From: Chloroflexota bacterium
GTDB taxonomy: Bacteria; Chloroflexota; Limnocylindria; P2-11E
Reading direction: 5' to 3'
DNA: 64,000 bases
NCBI GenBank assembly: GCA_027310565.1
Contig: DAIDAP010000015.1
Span: 90,867 to 154,866, forward strand
Made by a program: the position numbers and the translations under genes. Shown in pieces: positions 33,466 through 43,545 of this stretch. Every line of letters starts with the position of its first letter. Positions within the stretch are counted from its first letter, which is position 1. The notes under the pieces are model-generated. The model worked only from the letters and a program-made list of their open reading frames with translations. It was not told the origin of the DNA and searched no databases.

Positions 33466-33487
33466 GGCCCGGGCGCCTGCCCGGGCC
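33466..33487 (+). terminator. Terminator after initiator tRNA
   Basis: GGCCCGGGC and GCCCGGGCC form a perfect 9-bp stem with a GCCT loop, followed by TTGTCGT, a short T-rich run. It lies 6 bases after the tRNA. Confidence 0.75.
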
Positions 33488-33569
33488 TTGTCGTCCCTGG
33501 TGCCTCGGCCGTCCGGTGCCGCGCATCGTCGAGGGATTCCCGGTGCGCGACATTAGAATCGATGTTCTC

Positions 33570-33644
33570 GGCTGGGTAGCTCAGTCGGCCTAGAGCAGTG
33601 GATTCATAACCCACCGGTCGGCGGTTCGAATCCGCCCCCAGCCA
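33570..33644 (+). tRNA. tRNA with CAT anticodon (elongator Met or Ile2)
   Basis: Acceptor GGCTGGG/CCCAGCC pairs fully. The anticodon stem GTGGA/CCCAC has an A-C mismatch at 31-39 and loop TTCATAA (anticodon CAT at 33605-33607). It lacks initiator features. It could be elongator Met or the Ile tRNA whose C34 is converted to lysidine by TilS, whose gene begins 4 bases later. A -10-like TAGAAT is at 33554-33559. Confidence 0.93.
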
Positions 33645-33647
33645 CCG

Positions 33648-35020
33648 TTGGCAACGCCCTCGACGCGCCGGATCGTGCGGACCGTCCGCGAGTTCGCGCG
33701 CGAGCACGCGCTGCTGGTGCCCGGGCCGATCGTCGTCGCGGTCTCCGGCGGCACCGACTCGACCGCGCTCGCGCTCATCCTCGCCGAGCTGCGCGCCGAG
33801 CTCGGCCTCGTGCTGCACGTCGCGCACTTCGATCACCGCGCGCGGCCGGACGCCGCGCCCGGCGACGCCGCGTTCGTCGCCGACCTCGCGAACCACATCG
33901 GCGCTCGGCTGCGTGTCGGGCGCGCCGACCGCGCACCGGCGAGCGAGGACGACGCGCGGCGAGCGCGCTACGAGTTCCTGCGGCGCGTGGGGCGAGCGGT
34001 CGCCGCGACGGCGATCGCGACCGGCCACACGCGGGACGACCAGGCCGAGACGGTGCTCCTCCATCTCACGCGCGGCTCCGGCCTCGCCGGCCTCGCCGGC
34101 ATGCGGCCGCTGCGCGACGGGATCGTGCGGCCGCTGCTCGCGATCGGACGCGCGGACACGGCGGCGATCTGCGCGGCCGCCGGCGTGACGGCGCGCGAGG
34201 ACGCGACCAACGCGTCGCTCCGCTTCGCGCGCAATCGGATCCGGCTGCGGGTCCTCCCCGAGCTCGAGCGGATCAACCCGCGCGTCCGTGAAGCGCTCGC
34301 GCGCTTCGCCGAGGCCGCCGCGCAGACCGAGGCCGCGTCTCCCCGCGGCGCATGCCCGGCGAGCGCGCTCGACCTGTCGGCGCTGCCCGATGGTGCGGAT
34401 CGCCAGCGCGCCCTCGCCGACGCGTGGCAGGCGGTCACGGGGCGGGTGCTCACGGCGGCGCAGCGCTCGGCGCTCACGCGGCTCACGTCGACCGGCGCGG
34501 GCACGAGGCGCATCGACCTGCCGGGCGGCGCGGCGGTGCGCGAGTACGGCACCCTGCGGCTCGGCGTGCGCGAGGACCGTCCGGCCGTCGCCGGTCCGCT
34601 TCCGCTGCGGCGCGGCGAGCCGGCGCTGTGGCAGGGCTGGCGGATCGCCCTCGATATGCCGCCGGACGGGCTCCCGCACCGCGCGCGGGTCCGCGCCTCG
34701 GACGCCGCCGGTCTGGTGGTCCGGTCGCGGCGACCCGGCGATCGGCTCGCGGGCGGCCGGAAGAAGGTGCAGGACGTCCTCGTGGACGCCAAGGTCCCCG
34801 CCGCCCGGCGCGACGGCTGGCCCCTCGTCACGTTGAACGAGCAGGTCGTGTGGATCCCCGGGATCACCAGACCGCCGCGGGCCGGCCGCGTGCCGCTCGC
34901 GGCAGGACCAGTGGGGGATGACCCCACACCGGTCTCGGGCGCTACGGTGGGTTCGGGCCCACGCGGTCAGGTAGCATCGATGACAGAAGCTCGCCCACGC
35001 GGCGGGAAGAGAGGCCGAGG

Positions 35021-35024
<4 letters not shown>
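33648..35024 (+). CDS. tilS: tRNA(Ile)-lysidine synthase TilS
   Basis: A 458-residue ATP-dependent enzyme that attaches lysine to C34 of the CAT-anticodon Ile tRNA. The PP-loop motif is AVSGGTDSTALAL (about 31-43), then VAHFDHRARPDA, ATGHTRDDQAETVLLHL and the RFARNRIRLRVLPEL segment; a C-terminal substrate-binding domain follows (LVVRSRRPGDRL to about 410). The first start in frame is TTG 33648; GTG 33675 is an alternative. The last 45 residues are low-complexity and not conserved. The stop TGA shares bases with the proposed CTG start of ftsH. Confidence 0.93.
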
Positions 35025-36991
<1,967 letters not shown>

Positions 36992-37071
36992 GCCTCCGCC
37001 GCCGGGCCTCGTTACAGAGTCGACGCACGCCCGCATAACGGGCGGCACGCCGCCTGCTTAGTCCCGATGAC

Positions 37072-37218
37072 GTGAGCAGGCTCGTCATCGACGCGCGGTC
37101 GGCGCTGGAGCGGAGTGAGCCGCTGCGGATGGCGCTCCTCGCCGGAGTCGACCTGCTCCTCGCGCTCGCCTTCTTCGCGCTGCTGCTCGCCGACCAGGCC
37201 CGCGCCGCCGGAGGCTGA
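37072..37218 (+). CDS. Small single-pass membrane ORF after ftsH
   Basis: A 48-residue frame from GTG 37072 to TGA 37216-37218. About 20 hydrophilic residues are followed by one helix (ALLAGVDLLLALAFFALLLA). No Shine-Dalgarno or family is evident. The 80 bases between ftsH and this ORF hold only a 5-bp GCCCG/CGGGC hairpin (37029-37043). Confidence 0.4.
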   Translation: MSRLVIDARSALERSEPLRMALLAGVDLLLALAFFALLLADQARAAGG

Positions 37219-37237
37219 GCGGCCCTAGCCTCGCGGT

Positions 37238-37807
37238 GTGCGCCTGTTCGCCGCCGTGCCGCTGCCGGCGGACGCCGCCGCGGCCGCCTCCGAGCTCCTC
37301 CCCGAGCACCCTGCGCTGCGCCGTGTGCGCCCCGAGCACATGCACCTCACGCTCGCCTTCCTCGGCGAGACGCCCGCCGGCCGTCTCGCCGAGGCCGCGG
37401 ACGCGATCGCGCGCGGCGCACGTGGCCACGGCCGGTTCCGGATGCGGCTCGACGCGCTCGGGCGCTTCCCGCCCGCCGGCCCGCCCCGCGTCGTGTGGCT
37501 CGGCGCCGGCGCCGGACGTGACGCGCTCGTCGCGCTCGGGCGGGACGTCCGCGGCGCGCTCGCCGAGCGCGGCCTGCCCTTCGACGAGAAGCCGCTCCAG
37601 GCGCACGTCACGCTCGCGCGCGTCCGCGAGTCGGCGGGACCCGACGACGCGCGCGCGATCGCCCGGGCCGTCGCGGGCGCGGTCGCCGCGCCGCTCGACG
37701 TGCCCGTCGACGAGGTCGTCCTCTTCGAGAGCCTCATCGGGAGCGGGGGCCCGCGCTACACTCGCCGCGCCACGGCCGCACTGGGTGAGGTGGGAGGGCA
37801 GCGATGA
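37238..37807 (+). CDS. thpR: RNA 2',3'-cyclic phosphodiesterase ThpR
   Basis: A 189-residue 2H phosphoesterase. Both catalytic HxT motifs are present: HMHLTLAFLGE (about 35-45) and QAHVTLARVR (about 124-133). Typical family length. ThpR hydrolyses 2',3'-cyclic RNA ends in vitro; the cellular role is unclear. GTG start. The stop overlaps the ATG of the next small gene. Confidence 0.92.
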   Translation: MRLFAAVPLPADAAAAASELLPEHPALRRVRPEHMHLTLAFLGETPAGRLAEAADAIARGARGHGRFRMRLDALGRFPPAGPPRVVWLGAGAGRDALVALGRDVRGALAERGLPFDEKPLQAHVTLARVRESAGPDDARAIARAVAGAVAAPLDVPVDEVVLFESLIGSGGPRYTRRATAALGEVGGQR

Positions 37808-38058
37808 CCCAGCAGGCGCTCGACGCCGTCCTGGAGCGCGCGATGCGCGATGCGGAGTTCCGCGCGCTGCTCGGTCGCGACCCGAAGGCGGCGCTCGCCG
37901 CGTACGACCTCTCCGACGACGAGCGGCGCGCGTTCCAGACCGGGACCGCGCGCGTGGAGCGCCTCGAGGACCGGATGTCGAAGAGCGACCTCGCCGCGGC
38001 GATGGCCATCAAGACGTCGTCGCCGCTGCTCAAGGCCCCGTCGGAGACGAAGCGCTGA
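37804..38058 (+). CDS. Small protein resembling NHLP/Nif11-type RiPP leader peptides
   Basis: An 84-residue hydrophilic protein, ATG overlapping the thpR stop. Residues 1-42 (LDAVLERAMRDAEFRALL then DPKAALAAYDLSDDERRAF) fit the pattern of Os1348/Franean1_4349-type and Nif11-like leader regions: a helix, then D-P-x-A-A-L-x-x-Y-x-L-x-x-x-E. The remainder, about 40 residues, contains Ser, Thr and Lys but no Cys, so lanthipeptide-type rings are unlikely. It ends base-to-base with the convergent M50 protease gene, whose product contains a PqqD-like domain. Precursor identity is inference; the family also includes stand-alone proteins of unknown role. Confidence 0.7.
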   Translation: MTQQALDAVLERAMRDAEFRALLGRDPKAALAAYDLSDDERRAFQTGTARVERLEDRMSKSDLAAAMAIKTSSPLLKAPSETKR

Positions 38059-40029
38059 TCAGTCGGCGGCCGCGGTGCGCGCCGCGAGCACCTCGCCGAC
38101 GAACGGACCGACCAGCAGCGCGGCGAGCACCAGCGCGAGCCCGACGCCGACGAGCGGGAGGAGCTCCGGCCCCAGGCGGCCGGCGAACGTCCCGGTGACG
38201 AGCGCCGGCACGCCCGCGAGCACGACGACGGTCATGGCCACGACGTACGCGAGGGCGGCGAGGCAGTACGCGACCAGGCCGAGCTCGGTGCGCGACGCGA
38301 TCCGGCGGGGGCGCGCGAGGAGGTCGTGGAACACGAAGCGCAGCGCCTTCCGCCGCAGCGCGTTCGTGTTCGTCAGATCCTCGAGCACGTAGTAGCCGTC
38401 GAACTCCAGGAGCGGCGACAGGTTGAACGCGACCGAGACGAGGTTCGCCACCGCGAGCCACACGGCGACGTCCTGGGCGCGGCCCCCCAAGGCGAGCGCG
38501 GCGAGGCCGCTGACGCCGGCGAACGCGAAGTTGAAGAGCGGGCCCGCCGCGTTCACGCGGATGCGACGCGCGCGTGCGATGAGCCACGCGTCGGACGTGT
38601 CGACGTAGACGACCGGCGTGAGCCACAGGAGCCCGATGCCCGCCTTGCCGATCCGCCGGCCCTCGGCCTTCGTCGCGATGGCGTGCGCGGCCTCGTGGCC
38701 GATCCCCGCGAGGAGCAGGCCGACGAAGGCGACGAGCAGGCCGCCGATGCCGAAGTCGGCGGGCGAGGCCTGCCGGAACACGGCCGCGAGCGCGATGAGC
38801 CCCGCGCCGCCGAGCGCGAGCGCGGCGCCCGCGCCCGGGCGCGAGAACGACCACCCGACCGCCCGGTGGAGAGCGGTCGCGAGCCGGTCGGCGTCCTTCA
38901 GCTCGAAACGCGGCGCGAGGACGAGGTCGAGCGCACGGAGGATCCGCGCGTCCGGTTCGTCGCTCGCGACGCGGGGCGCGGTGACGAGGCCGGCGGCCTG
39001 GAGCGTGGCGACGGTCGAGAACACGCTCGCCGGATCGAGCGCGCCGGTACGCTGGAAGTGCCGCAGCGTGAGGTCGCGCAGCGTGCGCTCGCCGTCGATG
39101 TCCTCGTAGATCGCGAGCGCCTCGCGGGTGAGCCGGAGGTACCCGCCGCCGCCGTCGCGCAGGAGGAGCGCCCCCGGGTCGTCGGGGGCGGGCACGGCCT
39201 CGACGCGCCCCGCGCGATGGGGGACGTGTCGCGACCGCATCGTGCTCTCGAGCCGCGTGACGAGCGCCCGGTGCTTGCGCACCACGGGCCGGACGTCGTC
39301 GGCGCGCAGACGGAACGCCGAGACCTCGCCGCGTGCGCGCACGGTCGCCGTGCGCGCCGCGCCGGTCAGCGCCGAGACCTCGCCGACGAACGCGCCGGCG
39401 CCGAGCGCCGTCAGCACGCGGCCGGCGCGCACGATCTCGACCTCACCCTCACGGAGGAGGTACGCGTCGTCGCCTCGCTCGCCCTCGCGGATGATCTCCT
39501 CGCCCCCGGCGAAGCGGACCGGCTCGAGCTTCGCCGCGAGCGCCTCGATCGCCGCGGCGGGTAGGTCGGCGAACGGGCTCGAGCGGACGAGGAAGTTGTT
39601 GCCGGTCCGTACGGCGGCGAAGGACGCGAGCTCGCGGGCGAGACCCGGCTCGCTCGCGCAGAGCTCGCGCAGCGCCGCCCCCTCGATGCGGAGCGTCTTG
39701 AGCGCGGTGACCGCCGTCACGGTCGCGCTCCGCCGCTCGCCCGAGAGCGCCGCCATCTCGCCGACCAGGACGGGTGATGCCGGTCGGGCGACGACCGTGC
39801 CACCCTGCTTCACGCGGACCCGTCCTCGCAGGACCGCGAAGGCCGCACCCGCCTCGTCCCCTTCCTGGATGACCGTCTCGCCCGAACGGAAGGCGACCGG
39901 CGTGGCTCGCTCGGCGATCCGCCTCCGCGTCGCGGCGTCGAGGGCGAGGAGGGGTCCGAAGTCGAGCGGAGTGGTCATGTGGCGCAGGTTATCCGCGGCC
40001 GGCGCTGCAGGGTGCACGGAATCGGCCAC
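38059..40029 (-). CDS. Membrane protease: two cNMP-binding domains, PqqD-like (RRE) domain, M50 site-2 protease
   Basis: A 656-residue multidomain protein. Two cyclic-nucleotide-binding-type beta rolls occupy about 25-140 and 150-265 (each with a GETVIQEGD- or GEEIIREGE-like strand and a later Arg-S/T-A-T-V motif). Residues about 283-350 resemble PqqD/RRE (LLLRDGGGGYLRLTREALAIYEDIDG). From about 390 an M50-like protease follows, with HEAAH at 445-449 and FDGYY near 541 supplying the third metal ligand region, within about seven membrane segments. A GTG at 40029 or an ATG at 39978 could start it. RRE domains bind RiPP leader peptides, so the 84-residue neighbour is the obvious candidate partner. 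Confidence 0.85.
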   Translation of the reverse strand: MADSVHPAAPAADNLRHMTTPLDFGPLLALDAATRRRIAERATPVAFRSGETVIQEGDEAGAAFAVLRGRVRVKQGGTVVARPASPVLVGEMAALSGERRSATVTAVTALKTLRIEGAALRELCASEPGLARELASFAAVRTGNNFLVRSSPFADLPAAAIEALAAKLEPVRFAGGEEIIREGERGDDAYLLREGEVEIVRAGRVLTALGAGAFVGEVSALTGAARTATVRARGEVSAFRLRADDVRPVVRKHRALVTRLESTMRSRHVPHRAGRVEAVPAPDDPGALLLRDGGGGYLRLTREALAIYEDIDGERTLRDLTLRHFQRTGALDPASVFSTVATLQAAGLVTAPRVASDEPDARILRALDLVLAPRFELKDADRLATALHRAVGWSFSRPGAGAALALGGAGLIALAAVFRQASPADFGIGGLLVAFVGLLLAGIGHEAAHAIATKAEGRRIGKAGIGLLWLTPVVYVDTSDAWLIARARRIRVNAAGPLFNFAFAGVSGLAALALGGRAQDVAVWLAVANLVSVAFNLSPLLEFDGYYVLEDLTNTNALRRKALRFVFHDLLARPRRIASRTELGLVAYCLAALAYVVAMTVVVLAGVPALVTGTFAGRLGPELLPLVGVGLALVLAALLVGPFVGEVLAARTAAAD

Positions 40030-40061
40030 GGCGTGATTCCCGGGCGATAGAGTCGGAAATC

Positions 40062-40763
40062 ATGGCCACGAGCAGGACCGCCGATCCCTGGCGGGACACC
40101 GACGTCATCGACGCGCGCGCGCCGCGGACGAATCAGGCCGTCGTCGGATCGGCCGCGCTCCTGGCGCTGGTCACGGGGTGGTGGGTCATCCTCGGCGTCG
40201 TCGCCGCGCAGCTCGCCATCGGTCTGCGTTTCGGCCGCCGGTACTGCCTCCCGTGCCTGCTCTACTTCGGCGTCATCCAGCCGCGCTTCGGCGAGGGCCC
40301 GATCGAGGACAGCCGCCCGCCCCGCTTCGCGAACCTGGTCGGGGTCGCGTTCCTCGGTGCGGCGACGGCGGCGCACGCGCTCGGGCTGACGCTCGTCGGG
40401 CAGGTGCTCGGCGGCGCCGTCGCGGCGCTGGCGCTGCTCGCGGCCTCCACCGGGCTGTGCGTCGGCTGCGAGATGTACCGCCTCGGCGCCCGGCTGCGTG
40501 GCATCCGCCCCGGGCGGATCGACCGCGTGGACCTCGCCGAGCTCGGCGCGGAGCGGGTCGACGGCGAGGTCGTCGTGCAGTTCACGCACCCGCTGTGCAC
40601 CGACTGCCATGCCCTCGAGCGGGAGCTGCGCGGCGCCGGCCGCGAGGTGGTGACGGTGGACGTCGCCCGTCACCCGGAGCTGGCGCGCAAGTACGGTGTC
40701 GCGCTCGTGCCGACCGCCGTCGCCGTGCGGCCCGACGGCCTCGTCCGCGCGCGCATCGCCTGA
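40062..40763 (+). CDS. DUF4395-like membrane domain fused to a thioredoxin-like domain
   Basis: A 233-residue protein. The first 150 residues contain four membrane helices and cysteine pairs (RRYCLPCLL and GLCVGCEMY), as in DUF4395/MauE-like redox membrane proteins. The last 75 residues are thioredoxin-like, with a CTDC motif (about 184-187), a VDVARHPELARKYGV strand-helix and the cis-Pro segment VPTAV. It probably relays disulfides or reducing power at the membrane. Divergent from the M50 protease by 32 bases, so the two may share control. Confidence 0.75.
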   Translation: MATSRTADPWRDTDVIDARAPRTNQAVVGSAALLALVTGWWVILGVVAAQLAIGLRFGRRYCLPCLLYFGVIQPRFGEGPIEDSRPPRFANLVGVAFLGAATAAHALGLTLVGQVLGGAVAALALLAASTGLCVGCEMYRLGARLRGIRPGRIDRVDLAELGAERVDGEVVVQFTHPLCTDCHALERELRGAGREVVTVDVARHPELARKYGVALVPTAVAVRPDGLVRARIA

Positions 40764-40775
40764 TACTCCAGGCGA

Positions 40776-41243
40776 ATGGAGGGCGAGCGAGGACACCGCG
40801 TGGCGCGTCGCGTCGAGGAGGCCCTTCGCGAGCTCGAGCGCTCGGGCGGTCTGCGTGACCTCCCCGGGGAGGGGCGGGCGCTGCCGGCCGATCCGGACGC
40901 CGAGGCCGGTGCGGCCTGGGCGGCGCGCCACCTGCTGCGCGGCGCGGACGCGGTCCCGGCGTGGGTGGAGCTGCGCCGCGTGGTCGACGAGCGCACCGCG
41001 CGCCTGCGCCGCCGCGTCCTGGCGCACGCCGCGTGGCTCGCGGACCGCGAGGCGCTCCTGCGGTCGCTGCCGGCCGACCGGATCCTGGATGCTCGCCGCG
41101 CGACGGAGCGCCGTGACGAGCGCGTCAGGCTGGAGCTCGCGCGCGGCGTCGACGAGCTCAACGCGCTGATCCGCCGCTACGACCTGCACGTCGTCCCCGC
41201 GCTCCAGCTCCCGCAGGTCGGCCTCGACACGCTGCGCGACTGA
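40776..41243 (+). CDS. DUF1992 domain protein (DnaJ C-terminal-like)
   Basis: A 155-residue soluble, Arg-rich protein. The DUF1992 core is visible as DLPGEGRALPAD (about 28-39), a WVELRRVVDERTARLRRR helix, and DELNALIRRYDLHVVPALQLPQV near the end. Function unknown; relatives are annotated as DnaJ homologue subfamily C member 28. Ends one base before the stop of the convergent gene. Confidence 0.88.
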   Translation: MEGERGHRVARRVEEALRELERSGGLRDLPGEGRALPADPDAEAGAAWAARHLLRGADAVPAWVELRRVVDERTARLRRRVLAHAAWLADREALLRSLPADRILDARRATERRDERVRLELARGVDELNALIRRYDLHVVPALQLPQVGLDTLRD

Positions 41244-41244
41244 C

Positions 41245-41712
41245 CTACGCGGCGCGCTCCCACGGCGTGCGAATGGCCGGCGGGCGCACCGGCGCGCGCC
41301 GGCGGTAGTTCGCGAACGCGTAGCGGTCGCAGGCGATCTCGGCGGCCGCGCCCCAGCCGTGGGTGAGGTACAGCCACCAGTGGCAGAACTCGTGGAGGTA
41401 CAGGAAGCGGATCACGTCGCGGCGGGTCGGGAACCCGACGTTCGGCCGCCCGAGCGATCCGAGGTCGACGATCTCGCGGAAGGGCCGGAACGGCTCGGGC
41501 ACCTGGACGAGGATCTCCGGGCGGTCCCAGAAGGTGAACGCCTGGAGGTGCGGCGCGGTCCGGTAGCGCAGCGGCTTCACCGTGACGACATAGCCGGTCG
41601 CGCTCGGCAGGCCGCGCAGCAGCTCGCGGACCTTGGCGGGCGGGTGCGTGGGGAGCGTCGAGCGGACCGCCATCGGGCCGGGCGGGCGGCCGGACGCTCG
41701 CAGATTCTTCAC
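41245..41712 (-). CDS. Putative zincin-like protein with HEFCH motif
   Basis: A 155-residue protein of no family I can name. Residues about 107-111 read HEFCH (HExxH), followed about 17 residues later by AEIACDRYA, which could supply the third metal ligand as in gluzincins; SprT, M48 and M78 proteins have comparable minimal folds. The N-terminal half is beta-rich with many Arg and Pro. No signal peptide, so probably cytosolic. The start may be at 41712 or the ATG 13 codons in. Confidence 0.6.
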   Translation of the reverse strand: MKNLRASGRPPGPMAVRSTLPTHPPAKVRELLRGLPSATGYVVTVKPLRYRTAPHLQAFTFWDRPEILVQVPEPFRPFREIVDLGSLGRPNVGFPTRRDVIRFLYLHEFCHWWLYLTHGWGAAAEIACDRYAFANYRRRAPVRPPAIRTPWERAA

Positions 41713-41810
41713 CGGACCACTGTACGGACCGCCCGCCGCTCCCGAACGTGGTCGCGGCGACGGCCCAGAACACGGGCGTTTTCGTGTACGATTCGGCGCG
41801 AACGTCGTTC

Positions 41811-42056
41811 GAGCGGGAACGAGTAGCCGCCGGGGCCGTGCAGCGAACCGGAGCGGGTGAGAGCCGGGACGGATCGCGGCGGACGAATGGATCCCGCAAG
41901 ACGCCGCGGCGAACGCGATACGCCGGTAGCCGTGGCCGGAGGCCCGCCGTTACCAACGGGCGCTCCCTGACCGGGGAGGCAGAGGTCTCGGCAGCGATGC
42001 CGAGGCGAGATCGGGTGGCACCACGACCCTCGTCCCGAGCAGGGAGCGAGGGTCGT
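41811..42056 (+). promoter_or_regulatory. Tryptophan T-box riboswitch upstream of trpE
   Basis: The leader holds a stem I distal element (GTGAGAGCCGGG), a specifier region GACGAATGGATCC with UGG (Trp) at 41888-41890, a stem III hairpin CTCGGCA-GCGA-TGCCGAG at 41987-42004, and the conserved T-box CGGGTGGCACCACG at 42012-42025. The T-box can pair in an antiterminator that competes with the terminator stem at 42023-42056. Uncharged tRNA-Trp should therefore permit trp operon expression. TACGAT at 41787-41792 is a possible -10; I see no convincing -35. This is the content of the only long gene-free stretch in the window. Confidence 0.9.
42023..42056 (+). terminator. T-box regulated terminator hairpin of the trp operon
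   Basis: ACGACCCTCG (42023-42032) and CGAGGGTCGT (42047-42056) are perfectly complementary, with a 14-base loop. Only TCTGTT follows, so termination may rely on stem strength more than on a U-run. The 5' arm overlaps the T-box sequence, as expected for a mutually exclusive antiterminator. Confidence 0.85.
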
Positions 42057-42078
42057 TCTGTTCCCGGAAGGAGGTCGG

Positions 42079-43545
42079 ATGGCGGTCACGGCTCGCGGCG
42101 TCGTCCCGCTCGTCCCGGTGCTGCGCGAGCGGCTCGCCGACCTGGAGACGCCGGTCTCGGCGTTCGCCAAGCTGCGCCCGCTCGGCGGCGCGTTCCTCCT
42201 CGAGTCGGCCGAGGGCGGCGAGCGCATGGGCCGCTATTCCTTCATCGGCGTCGCCCCGCGCGAGGTGCTGAGCTTCCGCGACGGCCGGGTCGTGACCCGG
42301 CGCCGGCGCGGTCACGGCGCGCGTGACGTCGCGACCGCCGCCGGACGGGCGGACGATCCGCTCGCGACGCTGCGGAGCGTGCTGGCCGGCTACCGCCGCG
42401 AGGCCCGCCCAGGACTCCCACGGTTCAGCGGCGGCGCGGTCGGCTTCGTCGGCTACGAGGCCGCGCGCCGGTTCGAGCGGCTGCCCCTCGCGGCGTCGGA
42501 TCCCTATGCGCCGTGGGGCCTCCCCGAGATGACTTTCGGGATCTACGACACGGTCGTCGCGTTCGACCACCTCCGTCACACGCTCGCCGTGCTCGCCCAC
42601 GACGACCCCGACGCCCCCGGGAATGCCGAGCGCATGATCGCGACGGTCCTCGGCGCGATCGACGGGCCGCTGCCGCCGCTCGCGCCGGGACCGCGCGCCG
42701 CGTACGAGGTGCGCGCGAACGGCGCGCCCGCCGAGTACGCGCACCGCGTGCGCCGCGCGAAGGAGCTCATCGCCGACGGCGACTGCATCCAGATCGTGCT
42801 CGCGCAGCGGTTCGACGTGCGGCCCGCGCCGGACGCCCTCGCGCTCTACCGAGCGCTCCGGCACGTGAACCCGTCCCCGTACATGTTCCTGCTCGAGACC
42901 GACGCCGCGACGCTCGTCGGCGCGTCGCCCGAGCCGTTCGTCCGGGTCGAGGGCGGCCGCGTGCTCATGCATCCCATCGCCGGCACGAGACCGCGCGGGG
43001 CCGACGAGGCGGAGGACGCGGCGAACGAGCGCGCGCTCAGGGCCTCCGAGAAGGAGCGCGCGGAGCACGTCATGCTGGTGGACCTCGCCCGCAACGACAT
43101 CGGCCGCGTCGCGCGCGCGGGCACCGTGCGGGTGAAGGAGCTCATGCGCGTCGACCGCTTCTCACACGTGATGCACCTCACCTCGGTCGTCGAGGGCGAG
43201 CTCGCCGCGGGCCTCGACGCGCTCGACGCGTTCCGCGCGTGCTTCCCGGCCGGCACCGTGTCGGGCGCGCCGAAGATCCGCGCGATGGAGCGGATCGCGG
43301 AGCTCGAGCCGGACCAGCGCGGGCCCTACGCCGGCGCGGTCGGCTATCTCGGCTTCGACGGCGCGCTGGACACGTGCATCACCATCCGTACCGCGGTGCT
43401 GTCGCGCGGCGTCTGCCGGGTCGAGGCGGGAGCGGGCATCGTCGCCGACTCCGACCCGGAGGCGGAGGAGGCGGAGACCCGCGCGAAGGCCGGCGCGCTG
43501 CTGCGCGCCGTCGAGCTCGCGATGGGCGGGGAGCTGCTCGGATGA
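42079..43545 (+). CDS. trpE: Anthranilate synthase component I
   Basis: A 488-residue chorismate-using enzyme, preceded by an excellent GGAAGGAGG site (42067-42073 core). The feedback-inhibition motif LLESAEGG (about 45-52) is intact. The catalytic domain shows GGAVGFVGYE, AQRFDV, RHVNPSPYMFLLE, and the late PAGTVSGAPKIRAM and GYLGFDGALDTCITIRT blocks. It makes anthranilate with TrpG. First gene after the Trp T-box. The stop overlaps the trpG ATG. Confidence 0.97.
   Translation: MAVTARGVVPLVPVLRERLADLETPVSAFAKLRPLGGAFLLESAEGGERMGRYSFIGVAPREVLSFRDGRVVTRRRRGHGARDVATAAGRADDPLATLRSVLAGYRREARPGLPRFSGGAVGFVGYEAARRFERLPLAASDPYAPWGLPEMTFGIYDTVVAFDHLRHTLAVLAHDDPDAPGNAERMIATVLGAIDGPLPPLAPGPRAAYEVRANGAPAEYAHRVRRAKELIADGDCIQIVLAQRFDVRPAPDALALYRALRHVNPSPYMFLLETDAATLVGASPEPFVRVEGGRVLMHPIAGTRPRGADEAEDAANERALRASEKERAEHVMLVDLARNDIGRVARAGTVRVKELMRVDRFSHVMHLTSVVEGELAAGLDALDAFRACFPAGTVSGAPKIRAMERIAELEPDQRGPYAGAVGYLGFDGALDTCITIRTAVLSRGVCRVEAGAGIVADSDPEAEEAETRAKAGALLRAVELAMGGELLG

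Noticed and set aside
37029..37043. GCCCG-CATAA-CGGGC as the ftsH terminator
   Set aside because: The stem is only 5 bp with no T-run; too weak to call.
41800..41810. GAACGTCGTTC as a LexA box in the trp leader
   Set aside because: The half-sites are 3 bases apart, not 4, and the sequence lies in the T-box leader region.
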